Positions 19,254 to 28,188 of a stretch of DNA of 64,000 nt are shown here, piece after piece. The notes beneath the pieces are model-generated. The model was not told the DNA's origin. It worked only from the letters and a program-made list of their open reading frames with translations, and ran no database searches. The translations under genes were made by a program, and so were the position numbers. The DNA is taken from contig CAVZHA010000023.1 in the NCBI GenBank assembly GCA_963774945.1, positions 300,604 to 364,603 of the forward strand, in the 5' to 3' direction. This DNA comes from Trebonia sp963774945 (GTDB taxonomy: Bacteria > Actinomycetota > Actinomycetes > Streptosporangiales > Streptosporangiaceae). Numbering within the stretch: the first letter of the stretch is position 1; each line of letters begins with the position of its first letter.

Positions 19254-19273
19254 ATATTCGACATGTCAAATAT
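19254..19273. promoter_or_regulatory. 20-bp palindrome, probable MarR operator
   Basis: ATATTCGACATGTCAAATAT is symmetric at 18 of 20 bases. It sits in the divergent MarR/ABM gap just after a TTGACA at 19234 and overlaps the ATG at 19263, which argues for a MarR start further downstream. Size and symmetry fit MarR sites. Confidence 0.6.
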
Positions 19274-19298
19274 CGGCATCGCAAGCCTGTGCGCTACG

Positions 19299-19784
19299 AT
19301 GAGCGCCATGCCCGACCTGCCGGAGACCCGCGAGATAGCCAGCCTGCTCGTCGCGCTCCTCGGCCAGACCGCCACCCAGATCTCGCAGTGCGCGGAGCAA
19401 TGCGGGTTGTCCATGGTCCAGGCGTCGGCGCTGATGCAGATCGACGGCAGCATGCCCATGCGCGAGCTGGCGGCCCGGCTCGGCGGCCACGCGTCAAGCG
19501 CCACCGGCGTCGCGGACCGTCTGGCCGCGCGCGGCCTGGTCGAACGGCATGAGGACGCCGGCGACCGGCGGGTAAAGCGGGTCGCCCTCACCCCGGAAGG
19601 CGTCGCGACCAGAACCCAGATAGCGGCGTGCATGGAGTCCGCCCGCTCGCCATTCGCGCGGCTGTCCGCGGCCGAGCGCACGCAGCTGCACGACCTGCTG
19701 CTGGCCGCCATCGAACCGGAGATCGACCTGCGGGAAGCCCAGCGCCAGGCCGCCCGGCTCCTCGGCTCGATCGAACTGGACTGA
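19299..19784 (+). CDS. MarR-family transcriptional regulator
   Basis: About 161 residues with the MarR winged helix: LSMVQASALMQIDG, MPMRELAARLGGHASSATGV (recognition helix) and a wing with RHEDAGDRRVKRVALTPEG. The conserved DxR of the wing is present. The start is placed at ATG 19299 (19308 also possible) because ATG 19263 lies inside the likely operator. It probably represses itself and the divergent ABM gene in response to a phenolic or quinone-like ligand; that ligand is inferred from family habits. Confidence 0.8.
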   Translation: MSAMPDLPETREIASLLVALLGQTATQISQCAEQCGLSMVQASALMQIDGSMPMRELAARLGGHASSATGVADRLAARGLVERHEDAGDRRVKRVALTPEGVATRTQIAACMESARSPFARLSAAERTQLHDLLLAAIEPEIDLREAQRQAARLLGSIELD

Positions 19785-19855
19785 GGCGCGACCATCTCCG
19801 CGGGACCCGGTTCGCTCCCCGCCGCCGTCGTGCCCGTGCGGCCGGCCTGGCCCGC

Positions 19856-20674
19856 CTAAGCCTTGCGGGCCACGCCCGCCCACAGCACCGTCGGGGTGGC
19901 CGCCTCGGCGTCGGTCTCAGGCCGCCACCGCGAGGCCTTGACCACGCCCGGCTCGACCAGCTCAAGGCCGTCGAACATGCGGGTAACGCCCGCGTGGCCC
20001 CGCAGCGTGACCTTCTGCGCCATCGACTCGTTCATCCGCCGGACCATCGCGTTATGGCGATCGGCCTCGATGTCGCTGGCCGGGTGCGAGATGACCAGGT
20101 AGCTTCCCGGCGGGCAGGCTGCCTTCAGCCGCTCGACGACCTCGTAGGCGTCGTCGTCCGGCACGAACTGCAGGACCGTCAGCAGCATGATCGCGACTGG
20201 CTGCTTGAAGTCCAGCGTCCTGACCGCCTCGGCCAGGATCATGTCCGGGTACCGCAGGTCGGCGTCCAGGTACGCCAGGCTGCCAAGCGGGGTGCTCCGC
20301 AGCAGCGCCCGCGCGTGAGTCAGCACGACCGGGTCGTTGTCGGCGTAGACGATCCGGCAGTCGGGTGCCTCGCGCTGAGCCACCTCGTGGATGTTGTCGG
20401 CCGTCGGCAGCCCCGCCCCGATGTCGAGGAACTGCCTGATCCCCGCCTCGGTCGTCAGGAACCGAACGCTGCGGGAAAGGAAGGCCCGGTTCGCCCGTAC
20501 TGAGTCGACGATGTTCGGATAAGCCTGCCGGGTCTGCTCGCCCAGCTCCCGGTCGGCCGCGAAGTTGTCCTTGCCGCCCAGCCAGTAGTCGTACACCCGG
20601 GAGATATGCGGGACGGTGATATCAAAGTCCGGCATACCTGCTCCCTCGACTACCTGCACAAGATCTTTGATCAA
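19856..20674 (-). CDS. S-adenosyl methyltransferase (Methyltransf_19/DUF574) copy 2
   Basis: 272 residues with family strings SRVYDYWLGGKDNFAADREL, RSVRFLTTEAGIRQFLDIGA, GLPTADNIHEVAQR and RIVYADNDPVVLTHARALL. Same family as the gene at 14328-15167. It is expected to bind SAM; the substrate is unknown. The ATG at 20634 (MPDFDITVPHIS) is an alternative start that fits the usual family N-terminus better than 20674. Confidence 0.85.
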   Translation of the reverse strand: MIKDLVQVVEGAGMPDFDITVPHISRVYDYWLGGKDNFAADRELGEQTRQAYPNIVDSVRANRAFLSRSVRFLTTEAGIRQFLDIGAGLPTADNIHEVAQREAPDCRIVYADNDPVVLTHARALLRSTPLGSLAYLDADLRYPDMILAEAVRTLDFKQPVAIMLLTVLQFVPDDDAYEVVERLKAACPPGSYLVISHPASDIEADRHNAMVRRMNESMAQKVTLRGHAGVTRMFDGLELVEPGVVKASRWRPETDAEAATPTVLWAGVARKA

Positions 20675-20829
20675 GTATGCCGCACCCCGCCGCGCCCTCC
20701 GCCTGCCGGCGGACAGGCCGATCGGGTCAGAGCGAGGAGGGCACCCATCGTGTCCGGCTACTCGCGTTGTTCGCGTCCGATTGCGGCAGCATGCCTGGTC
20801 AACCGCGCGGCAGACCTCGCTCGACCCCT

Positions 20830-20948
20830 TGCGTAATCGCGAAGGACTTTATTATCACGAAGCATTTTTGCGCCTATACGATAATTATCCTTCGCCATGA
20901 TGAAACCCTTCGCGATCATGGCGACGAATTGCCTTCGCGGCCGTGCTA
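20830..20948. repeat. AT-rich patch with clustered CCTTCGC/GCGAAGG repeats
   Basis: The 377-base gap 20675-21051 holds no convincing gene. Within it an unusually AT-rich patch carries GCGAAGG at 20839 and CCTTCGC at 20889, 20907 and 20932, in both orientations, separated by ATAATTAT-type sequence. A minus-strand frame through it gives a short repetitive peptide, which I do not consider a gene. The arrangement could be a regulatory or structural site. Confidence 0.35.
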
Positions 20949-21051
20949 GCGAAGCCGGCCCGCGGCTCGGCCCGGCCCGGCCCGCACGTAACGCGGCCTG
21001 AAATCCAGTAATGATCTCGGTCCGGGCCACCCGGGGGCGGCTGTAGCCTCA

Positions 21052-21555
21052 ATGCTTATGAGCTGGCTGCCCGCTGATTTCGTGCACCCCGTCCGCGTCC
21101 CGGTGCCCGGCACCGGCGTGCACCTGCGGCCGATAACGGAGGCGGACACCGAGATCGACTACCCCGCCGTGATGGGCTCGCGCGAGCGTTTGTGGGAGAT
21201 CTTCGGCCCGGCCTGGGCCTGGCCCAAGGACACGATGACCCTCGAACAGGACCGCCGCGACCTCCGCCGCCATCAGGAAGAGATAGCCGCTCACCAGTCC
21301 TTCAATTACGCCCTCCTCGACGAGCGGGAAACCGCGATCTTCGGCTGCGTTTACATCGACCCGCCCGAGCGGGCCGGCGCCGACGGCGAGGTCTCCTGGT
21401 GGGTGGTCGACGAGCTTGTCGGCAGCGACGTCGAGCGCGCGCTCGACGCGCTGGTGCCGGAGTGGATCGCGGCCGACTGGCCGTTCCTGCAGCCCCGCTA
21501 TCTGGGCCGCGACATCACCTGGCAGGAGTGGCTGGCGCTGCCGGCGGCCGAGTGA
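21052..21555 (+). CDS. GNAT-family N-acetyltransferase
   Basis: 167 residues: VHLRPITEADTEIDYPAVMG at the N-terminus and the strand ETAIFGCVYIDPPE followed by GEVSWWVVDE match the GNAT acetyl-CoA fold, although the classic pyrophosphate loop is replaced by the degenerate VGSDVERALDALV. Acetyl-CoA-dependent transfer to a small molecule is likely; the acceptor is unknown. ATG 21052 or 21058 could be the start. Confidence 0.7.
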   Translation: MLMSWLPADFVHPVRVPVPGTGVHLRPITEADTEIDYPAVMGSRERLWEIFGPAWAWPKDTMTLEQDRRDLRRHQEEIAAHQSFNYALLDERETAIFGCVYIDPPERAGADGEVSWWVVDELVGSDVERALDALVPEWIAADWPFLQPRYLGRDITWQEWLALPAAE

Positions 21556-21590
21556 CGAGCGCGGACGAGCGACGAGCGGCCAGCGACGAG

Positions 21591-22049
21591 TCAGCCGGAC
21601 TCGACGACCGACTTGATCTTCTCCAGGGTGACCCGCATGCTCTCGGCGTTCTCACGGCCGCGCGCGGACCCGGCGATCAGCCAGTACAGGCGGATGGGGA
21701 GCGTGGACGGCAGCGCGAACGACTCGGTGACGTCGGTCCCGCCGTCTGCGCCCGGAGACAGCTGATACCGCCACGTGTTCAGCACCCGATCGCCAGGACC
21801 GGCGACGTCGAAGCCGAACTGACGGCCCGGATCGCACGCCGTCACCGTGCAGACGGTCCAGTACACCGGCCGGTCGTTGCGCCGCACGTGGCCGCGAAAA
21901 CGCGCGCCGACCGCGGGCCCGGTGGCGTCGCCGAGCCATTCCGCCTCGAACGTCTCCGGGCTGAACTCCCCGATCCGGGTGACGTCGCTCACCAGGTCCC
22001 AGACGCGATCGGCTGGGGCTGCCATGTGAACCGTGACCGAACCGCGCAT
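21591..22049 (-). CDS. SRPBCC (START-like) family protein
   Basis: 152 residues of polyketide-cyclase/dehydrase type: SVTVHMAAPADRVWDLVSDV at the N-terminus, RIGEFSPETFEAEWLGDATG, GARFRGHVRR and a C-terminal helix ESMRVTLEKIKSVVESG. These proteins bind hydrophobic ligands in a deep cavity; a specific ligand cannot be inferred. It is divergent from the DUF1801 gene. Confidence 0.75.
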   Translation of the reverse strand: MRGSVTVHMAAPADRVWDLVSDVTRIGEFSPETFEAEWLGDATGPAVGARFRGHVRRNDRPVYWTVCTVTACDPGRQFGFDVAGPGDRVLNTWRYQLSPGADGGTDVTESFALPSTLPIRLYWLIAGSARGRENAESMRVTLEKIKSVVESG

Positions 22050-22108
22050 TGCCCGAGCGTACCGCGCGGCCAGGGATAACGGCAGGCCCCGCTGTTAAAG
22101 TTGGGCGC

Positions 22109-22603
22109 ATGTTCAAAGTGCAGGCTAATTCGCTTGACGAATACTTTGACGCCGATCCCGCCAGGAAAGCGGACCTGCTGGCAATGGACGCCCTCATCCG
22201 CAAAACGGTCCCCGGCCTGGAACGGTGGTTTTACGCCGGCGCGAAGGCCGACGGCCCCGGCATGAAGATGACCCTCATCGGCTACGGGTCCTTCCAGTAC
22301 GAGGTGAAGTCGGGCCAGCAGGTGACGTGGCCCATCGTCGGCCTGGCCCTGCAGAAGAACTACATCTCGCTCTACACGTCCGTCGTCAAAGACGGCGCCC
22401 CGATCACCGAGAGTCATAATGGCTCGCTCGGCGAGCTGAGGGCAGGACGCGGCAACTTCAGCTTCGTCACCTTCGGCCAGCTCGATCAGGAAGGCGTCAA
22501 AGCCCTCCTCCAGGACGTCGACCGCACGCTGCGGCAGGACCCCATCCGAGCCCTCGAATACTCGACTTACCGCATCGTCTCGTCATCCTTCCCGCCCGTC
22601 TGA
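22109..22603 (+). CDS. DUF1801-family protein
   Basis: About 164 residues with the DUF1801 (YdhG-like) pattern: SLDEYFDADPARKADLLAMD, IRKTVPGLERWFYAGAKADG and a KNYISLYTSVVKDGAPI strand. The family is small and soluble with no established activity. ATG 22109; its 3' end almost touches the convergent RelE gene (8 bases apart). Confidence 0.7.
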   Translation: MFKVQANSLDEYFDADPARKADLLAMDALIRKTVPGLERWFYAGAKADGPGMKMTLIGYGSFQYEVKSGQQVTWPIVGLALQKNYISLYTSVVKDGAPITESHNGSLGELRAGRGNFSFVTFGQLDQEGVKALLQDVDRTLRQDPIRALEYSTYRIVSSSFPPV

Positions 22604-22610
22604 GTGATCG

Positions 22611-22877
22611 TCAGCGGTGGTACGCGTCCCAGCGGTGATCGATGTCCAATACGGTTACGGTCTTCGCGTCGTCGTCGACGGTGTACCGCACCCGGTACTC
22701 GCCGCGCCTCGCCCGCCAGTGGCCGGCGTACGGGCTGCGCAGCGGCGCGCCGACTCGTCTCGGCTCCTCCGCCAGTGGCCCGCGAATGAACTCAAAGCAA
22801 GCCCAGGCGACGGCCTCGGGGAGGCGCTCGTGCAGATGGCGGGCGGCCGTCGGCGCGAGAATGATTTGGTAGGACAC
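22611..22877 (-). CDS. relE: RelE/ParE-family toxin
   Basis: 88 residues with the RelE layout: N-terminal helix AARHLHERLPEAVAWACFEF, then PRRVGAPLRSPYAGHWRARR and the catalytic-face strands GEYRVRYTVDDDAKTVTVLD ending IDHRWDAYHR. The RxGxYRVxY pattern is typical of ribosome-dependent mRNA interferases. It starts two bases after the antitoxin stop, so the two are co-translated. Confidence 0.85.
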   Translation of the reverse strand: MSYQIILAPTAARHLHERLPEAVAWACFEFIRGPLAEEPRRVGAPLRSPYAGHWRARRGEYRVRYTVDDDAKTVTVLDIDHRWDAYHR

Positions 22878-22879
22878 GG

Positions 22880-23161
22880 TCAGCGCTGGCCGAAACGCTC
22901 CCTCAGGGACTGCTCAACCTGGTCCGGGGACAGGCCCTCGCCGCGGTCGATCTCCTGCTTGGACTTCGCTATCCGCTGCTGCGCGTCCGGATCGGACAGC
23001 AGCTCAAGCGTCGCCTCGATGGACTCGAGGTCCTCGGCCGAGATCAGGACGACGTACTCCCGGCCGTTGCGCGTGATGTGGACCCGCTCGTGCGTGCGGT
23101 CCACTTCCTCGGCGATCTCTGACAGTCTGGCCTTGACGTCGGACAACGGTAGCATCGCCAT
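22880..23161 (-). CDS. Phd/YefM-type antitoxin
   Basis: 93 residues beginning LPLSDVKARLSEIAEEV, the Phd/YefM DNA-binding module, then HERVHITRNGREYVVLISAE and a disordered acidic C-terminus (KSKQEIDRGEGLSPDQVEQS) that would wrap the toxin. It is first in a two-gene operon with the RelE-type toxin. The ATG at 23155 is an alternative start. An inverted repeat directly upstream is its likely autoregulatory site. Confidence 0.85.
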   Translation of the reverse strand: MAMLPLSDVKARLSEIAEEVDRTHERVHITRNGREYVVLISAEDLESIEATLELLSDPDAQQRIAKSKQEIDRGEGLSPDQVEQSLRERFGQR

Positions 23162-23179
23162 AGACTAGAATCATAGTCT
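23162..23179. promoter_or_regulatory. toxin-antitoxin operator
   Basis: Perfect inverted repeat AGACTA-N6-TAGTCT immediately upstream of the antitoxin start, in a locally AT-rich stretch. Spacing and placement fit conditional cooperativity sites of YefM/RelB systems. Confidence 0.55.
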
Positions 23180-23234
23180 GATTCGCCCTCAGGTACAAGG
23201 CGGCCGCCGCCCAGCTCAACTCCGGCGGCGTTTC

Positions 23235-24062
23235 TTAGTCCAGGGCGGGCGGGCTGGCGGCCGGGGCGACCGGGTGCGGCGGCGGCGACAACGGGATCGA
23301 TTCGCCCCAGCCGCTGAAGGTGGTGGTGGACTTGTAGCCGCCGCTCGCGACGACCGTCTCGCGCAACGGGCGGGAGCCGTTCGCGGCCACGTCAAGCGTG
23401 ACCCGCGCCGAGGCGGGGGGCTGCTGGCTCGCGGGGACGCGGCCCTGCACGGCGAGCGCCCGCTGCCCGGCCACGGTGGCCGGGGCCGTCAGCGCGAGCG
23501 GGGCGGCCAGCGCGATCTCGGATGCGACCGACGACAGCGTGATCCCGGCGACGATGTCGGCGTAGCTGCTCCCGCCCAGCTCCTGGCCCGGGTGGACGGC
23601 GATCCACTGGCCCGCCAGCGACTGCGCCTGGGCCGAAGGAACATCCATGAAGCCGGCCAGCCCTTGCGCGTTGCCCTGGACGTACCCCACGCCCCCGACA
23701 TACAGGACGGTGACGCGGCCGCCGGTGCTCAGCGTGATGTACTGCCGTCCGCCGTCGGCGGTCGCGTCGTCGGAGTAGGTGACGCTCCCGTTGGCGAGGG
23801 TGGTGCTGATCGCGATGTGCACCGCGCGCCCGGCCTTCAGCGCGGCCAGCGACGCCGCCACGACGGCGCTCGCTGACCCGGAAGACGGAGCTGACGCGGC
23901 CGGCGAGGCCGCGTACGGGGTGCTCGCGGCGGGATCCGAGCTGGCCGGACTCGAGCTGGCGGGGGGCGTGGGCACGGGAGCCGTGCTCGTGCCGCTGCAG
24001 CCGGCCAGCAGCGCCAGCCCGGCCAGGGGCGCCAGCGTCGACGCGCGCAGAGATCGCTTCAC
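23235..24062 (-). CDS. LppX/LprG-like lipoprotein
   Basis: 275 residues starting with a lipoprotein signal peptide (LAPLAGLALLAGC, lipobox LLAGC at the modified Cys), then a Ser/Pro/Ala linker of about 45 residues and a folded domain resembling LppX_LprAFG-type lipid-binding lipoproteins (AALKAGRAVHIAISTTLANG, QYITLSTGGRVTVLYVGGVG, TLDVAANGSRPLRETVVASG). It is predicted to sit on the outer face of the membrane and bind a lipid or glycolipid. The family call rests on overall pattern. Confidence 0.7.
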   Translation of the reverse strand: MKRSLRASTLAPLAGLALLAGCSGTSTAPVPTPPASSSPASSDPAASTPYAASPAASAPSSGSASAVVAASLAALKAGRAVHIAISTTLANGSVTYSDDATADGGRQYITLSTGGRVTVLYVGGVGYVQGNAQGLAGFMDVPSAQAQSLAGQWIAVHPGQELGGSSYADIVAGITLSSVASEIALAAPLALTAPATVAGQRALAVQGRVPASQQPPASARVTLDVAANGSRPLRETVVASGGYKSTTTFSGWGESIPLSPPPHPVAPAASPPALD

Positions 24063-24107
24063 TTTCCTATGCTAGTTGGTAATCAACCGTCACAGCTGGC
24101 CGCCTCA

Positions 24108-24143
24108 CAGTCGCCCACGGTCCGTTCGGAAGCGGGATTTAAG
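24108..24143 (-). repeat. dispersed CGAACGG element, copy F (reversed)
   Basis: On the minus strand: CCGAACGGACCGTGGGCGAC followed by TGTG. The only copy in this orientation. It lies directly beyond the 3' end of the PRC-barrel gene and about 50 bases upstream of the lipoprotein start. Confidence 0.5.
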
Positions 24144-24816
24144 GCTTTTTCTCTGGATGGCTGGAGTCCACCGGCGGCAGATCCTGCACCTCCCGCTTGC
24201 TGAGCTTGAGCACGATGCCGTCGCGGGTGCTGGTGACCGCGCTGATCGGGATCGACACCTCCTTCTTCCCCCACAGGTGGCCCTCCTGCAGCAGCACGTG
24301 GGTCACGTGGCGGCTCGCGGGGTCGATGACAAGCCCCTGGACGCGGCCGATGTGGCCGTCGGTGGCCTGCACGGGGTCGCCCCGGTGGATCTCGACTTCG
24401 CCCAGCGGGACCGAGTCGGTGGCGACGACCTGCGGGGCGATGGCCCCGGCGCCGCGACCGACGCCTGGCACCGCCATCCCGCCGCCTTCCAGGCCGTAGT
24501 AGGGCATGTAGCCGATCTGGCCCGCGCCGTAGCCCCCGTAGTCGTCGCTGGCCGGGATGATCTGGGTGTCCTCGGCCGGGTCGAGGTTCTCGAACTCGGC
24601 CTTGGTGCAGCGGAGCCTGATCCCGCCCGCGGCGGCGCCGAACTCGACCAGGTCGAGCGGGACCAGCCGCCCGAGGTCGGGCCGGTGCTCCGGCTCGACC
24701 GCCAGGTGGGTGACCTCCTCGACGGTGGGGTCGACGATCACGCGGCTGAGCTTGCCGATGGGCCCGTCACTGCCGCTGACCTCGGCCCCGATCGTGAACT
24801 GAGTCGTGTCTCCCAT
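24139..24816 (-). CDS. PRC-barrel domain protein
   Basis: About 225 residues with two PRC-barrel modules: QFTIGAEVSGSDGPIGKLSR with VTHLAVEPEHR, and HRGDPVQATDGHIGRVQGLV with RHVTHVLLQEGHLWGKKEVS. A Gly/Tyr-rich linker (DDYGGYGAGQIGYMPYYG) joins them. PRC barrels serve as protein-protein or RNA-binding modules and in stress responses of actinobacteria; the role here is unknown. ATG 24816 is chosen for its GGAAGAG site; ATG 24834 is an alternative. Confidence 0.75.
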   Translation of the reverse strand: MGDTTQFTIGAEVSGSDGPIGKLSRVIVDPTVEEVTHLAVEPEHRPDLGRLVPLDLVEFGAAAGGIRLRCTKAEFENLDPAEDTQIIPASDDYGGYGAGQIGYMPYYGLEGGGMAVPGVGRGAGAIAPQVVATDSVPLGEVEIHRGDPVQATDGHIGRVQGLVIDPASRHVTHVLLQEGHLWGKKEVSIPISAVTSTRDGIVLKLSKREVQDLPPVDSSHPEKKP

Positions 24817-24848
24817 GGTTGTTCTCTTCCCCATCGGGAGAGCTTTAC

Positions 24849-25859
24849 TTACTGGTTGCCGCTGCTGAACGCCGCGTCGAACGACGCCGCAGGCGGCTCG
24901 AAGTCGAACCGCCGCAGGAACGCCAGCGACTCGGGCGCCCCGACCAGCCGGTCCATGCCCGCGTCCTCCCACTCGACCGAGATCGGCCCGGCGTAGCCGA
25001 TCGAGTTGAGCGTGCGGAACACGTCCTCCCACGGCACGTCGCCGCGCCCGGCCGACACGAAGTCCCAGCCGCGCCGCGGGTCGCCCCACGGCAGGTGCGA
25101 GCCGAGCCGCCCGTTGCGCCCGTCCAGCCGCTTGCGCGCCTCCTTGCAGTCCACGTGGTAGATCCGGTCCCTGAACTCGAGCAGGAACCCGACCGGGTCC
25201 AGGTCCTGCCACACGAAGTGGCTCGGGTCGAAGTTCAGCCCGAAGGCCGCCGGTTCCGCCGACCGCCTCGAGCGCCCGCTTCGCGGTCCAGAAGTCGTAC
25301 GCGATCTCGCTCGGGTGCACCTCGTGCGCGAACCGCACGCCCTCGGCGTCGAACACGTCCAGGATCGGGTTCCAGCGGGCGGCGAAGTCCGTCGTAGCCG
25401 CGCTCGATCATCGACTCAGGCACCGGCGGGAACATCGCCACCGTGTGCCAGATCGACGACCCGGTGAACCCGATCACGGTCCGCACGCCGAACGCGGCCG
25501 CCGCCCGGGCGGTGTCGGCGACCTCGGCCGCCGCCCGCTGCCGGACGCCCTTCGGGCGACCCGTCGCCCCAGATCCGCGCGGGCAGGATCGCCTGGTGCC
25601 GCTCGTCGATCGGGTGGTCGCAGACCGCCTGGCCGACCAGGTGGCAGGAGATCGCCCAGCACTTCAGCCCGTACTTCTCCAGCAGCGCGTGCCGCCCGGC
25701 CAGGTACCCGTCCTCGCCCAGCGCGCGGTCGACCTCGAAGTGGTCGCCCCAGCAGGCGAGCTCGAGCCCGTCGTAGCCCCACGAGCTCGCGAGCCGGCAG
25801 ACCTCCTCGAGCGGGAGATCGGCCCACTGCCCGGTGAACAGGGTGAATGGCCGTGCCAT
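24849..25859 (-). CDS. sugar phosphate isomerase/epimerase (xylose-isomerase-like TIM barrel), frameshifted
   Basis: After removing surplus bases near 25240, 25390 and 25558 this is 335 residues of AP-endonuclease-2/xylose-isomerase-like TIM barrel: EVCRLASSWGYDGLELACWG, HPSEIAYDFWTAKRALEAVG, NFDPSHFVWQ (metal site), DRIYHVDCKEARKRL and ISVEWEDAGMDR. The His, Asp and Glu metal ligands are present. Such enzymes epimerise or isomerise keto-sugars and inositol derivatives. ATG 25859 follows GGAGGATCT. Neighbouring Gfo/Idh genes fit a sugar or polyol pathway. Confidence 0.75.
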
Positions 25860-25874
25860 AGATCCTCCAGAAGA

Positions 25875-25912
25875 ATCAAGATCTTTATCTCGAACGGACC
25901 GAGGCGACTGTG
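25875..25912 (+). repeat. dispersed CGAACGG element, copy C
   Basis: AAGATCTTTATCTCGAACGG followed by ACCGAGGCGACTG. It contains the restored stop codon of the upstream oxidoreductase gene (25885-25887) and lies just upstream of the isomerase start at 25859. Confidence 0.55.
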
Positions 25913-27068
25913 GCCTCGTCCACCGCGACCCACCCGCTGCCGGCCGCCGCGCTGCGCTGCACCGCGTCAAGCACCCGCTGCACCGCCAGCCCGTCGCCGA
26001 ACGACGGCGTCGGCTGCCCGCCGTCCGCGATCGCCGTCAGCAGGTCCCTGGCCTGGTTGCGTGAACGTGTGCTCCCAGCCGAGGGTGTGACCGGGCGGCC
26101 ACCAGCCGGACAGGTAGGGATGTTCCGGCTCGGTGACCAGGATCCGGCGGAACCCGGCGGTCGAGCCGCCGTCGGTGTCGTCGCCGTCGTAGAACTCGAG
26201 CTCGTTGAGCCGCTCGAGATCGAACGCGAGGCTGCCGGCCGAGCCGTTGAGCTCGATCCGCAGCCCGTTCTTCCGCCCGGCGGCGTACCGGGTCGCCTCG
26301 AACGAGCCCAGCGCGCCCGACCCGAACCGGGCGCTGAACACCACCGCGTCGTCGACCGTGACCCGGCCCGTGCCCTCGCCGTCGACCAGCGGGCGCTCCT
26401 CGACGAAGGTCGCGCTGACCGCCGACACGCCCGCGATCTCGTCCCCGGTCAGGAAGCGGGCCAGGTCGACGATGTGCGCGCCGAGGTCGCCGAGCGCGCC
26501 AGACCCGGCCTGCTCGGCCTGCATCCGCCAGGTCAGCGGCGAGTCCGGGTCGACCAGCCAGTCCTGCAGGTACACGGCCCGGACGTGCCGCAGCGTCGCC
26601 GATCCGGCCCTGCTCGACCAGCCGCCGGGCCAGCGCGACGGCCGGCACCCGGCGGTAGTTGAACCCGACCATGGCGCGCGCACCGCTCGGGAACGCGGCG
26701 TCGGCCGCGGCCGCCATCAGCTCGGCCTCGGCCAGCGTGTTCGCCAGCGGCTTCTCGCACAGCACGTGCTTGCCCGCCTGCAGGGCGGCGATCGCGATCG
26801 GCGCGTGCAGGCCGCCGGGGGCGGCGATGTCGATCAGCTGCACGTCGTCGCGGGCGATGAGCGCGCGCCAGTCGGTCTCGGCCGCCGCCCAGCCCAGCCG
26901 GCCGGCGGCGGCCGCGGTGGCGGCCTGGTCCCGGCCGCAGATCGCCGCCAGCCGAGGCCGCAGCGGCAGGTCGAACACCCGGTCCACGGTCCGCCAGGCC
27001 TGGGAGTGGGCCCGGCCCATGAACGCGTAGCCGACCATCCCGACGCCGAGGCTAGGCGGCTGCGACAT
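25885..27068 (-). CDS. Gfo/Idh/MocA-family oxidoreductase 1, frameshifted
   Basis: About 393 residues once surplus bases near 26058 and 26605 are removed. The N-terminal Rossmann domain has GVGMVGYAFMGRAHSQAWRT and IDIAAPGGLHAPIAIAALQA followed by GKHVLCEKPLANTLAEAELM with the conserved EKP lysine. The C-terminal dimerisation domain has GDLGAHIVDLARFLTGDEIA. It is an NAD(P)-dependent dehydrogenase for sugars, inositols or similar. ATG 27068 lies inside the 3' end of the second oxidoreductase gene (17-base overlap), so the locus is one operon. Confidence 0.8.
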
Positions 27069-28188
27069 ACGGATCCCAATCCTCCGCCGAGCGCCTCGGG
27101 CACGGTCGAAGCCGGACTCGACCGGCTCGAACGCCGACGTCTGGACCGGACCGGTCGATCGCGGTCATCATCTCAAGCACGTGCAGGGCCATCTCGCCCG
27201 AGGCCCGGTGCGGCTCGGCCGCGCCTGATCGCCCGGACCATGTCGACCACGCCGCTGCCGCGTCCCGGCCGCCGCCCCCCGGGAGGCGATCACGGTCCAT
27301 TCGCGGTCGTCCGCCCGGCGCACCCGCAGGTCGCCGTCGAACTGGTTCGGATCGGGCACCGCGAGGGTGGCCTCGGTCCCGGTGATCTCAAGGAAGCCCA
27401 TCCGCTGGAGCGGTGAGTCCCAGCTGAACAGCAGCGAGGCGGCCTGGCCGCCGGCGTACTCGGCGACGGCGGATATGAAGGTGGGCACCTCCACGTTGAA
27501 CTCGGTGCCCGCTCGCGGGCCCCGAGCCGATCACCCGGGTGTCGCGCGCCCGGCGGCTGATCGCGGCCACCCGGGTCGTCGGCCCGAACAGCGTCGCCAG
27601 CACCGACAGGTAGTACGGACCGAGGTCGAACAGCGGCCCCGCGCCCTTCGCGAACAGGAACTCGGGGTCCGGGTGCCACGACTCGGGACCCGGCCCCTGC
27701 AGCAGGGTGAGCGCGCTGAGCGGGGTGCCGATCGCGCCGGAGGCGATCAGCCGCCGGGCCGACTGGATGCCCGCGCCGAGCACGGTGTCGGGCGCGCAGC
27801 CGACCCGCACCCCGGCCGCGCGCGCCTGCGTCGAGCAGCGGCCCGCCCGGCGGCGACGTCCGGCGCCAGCGGCTTCTCGTTCCACACGTGCTTGCCCGCC
27901 GCGATCGCGGCCGAGGCCACCTCGGCGTGCGCGGCGGGAATGGTCAGGTTCACCACCAGTTGCACGTCCGGGTGCTCGAGGGCCTGCTCCACGCTGCCCG
28001 AGGCCGGGCACGTCGTAGGCGGCCGCCTGCGCCTTGGCCCGGTCCGCGTCGATGTCGGCGCAGAACAGCACCCGCACGTCGGGGAACGTGGCCAGGTTCT
28101 TCAGGTACTGCTTGCTGATGTTGCCGCAGCCGACGACGGCGACGCCGAAGGGCACTGCGTCTTCCCCGCCCGCCACCCCAGTCGCCAT
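27052..28188 (-). CDS. Gfo/Idh/MocA-family oxidoreductase 2, heavily frameshifted
   Basis: At least six frameshifts, but the order of fragments is that of one protein: GVAVVGCGNISKQYLKNLAT, VNLTIPAAHAEVASAAIAAG, KHVWNEKPLAPD, DTVLGAGIQSARRLIASGAI, FDLGPYYLSVLATLFGP, MGFLEITGTEATLAVPDPNQ and an ending restored to PEALAEDWDPYVAAA, the usual family C-terminus. ATG 28188 overlaps the upstream gene's TGA. Same reaction class as its neighbour; the pair probably acts on successive or alternative sugars. Confidence 0.7.

Noticed and set aside
20758..21030. Minus-strand small protein across the AT-rich patch
   Set aside because: The peptide follows from repeated GCGAAGG boxes, has no ribosome site and resembles no family.
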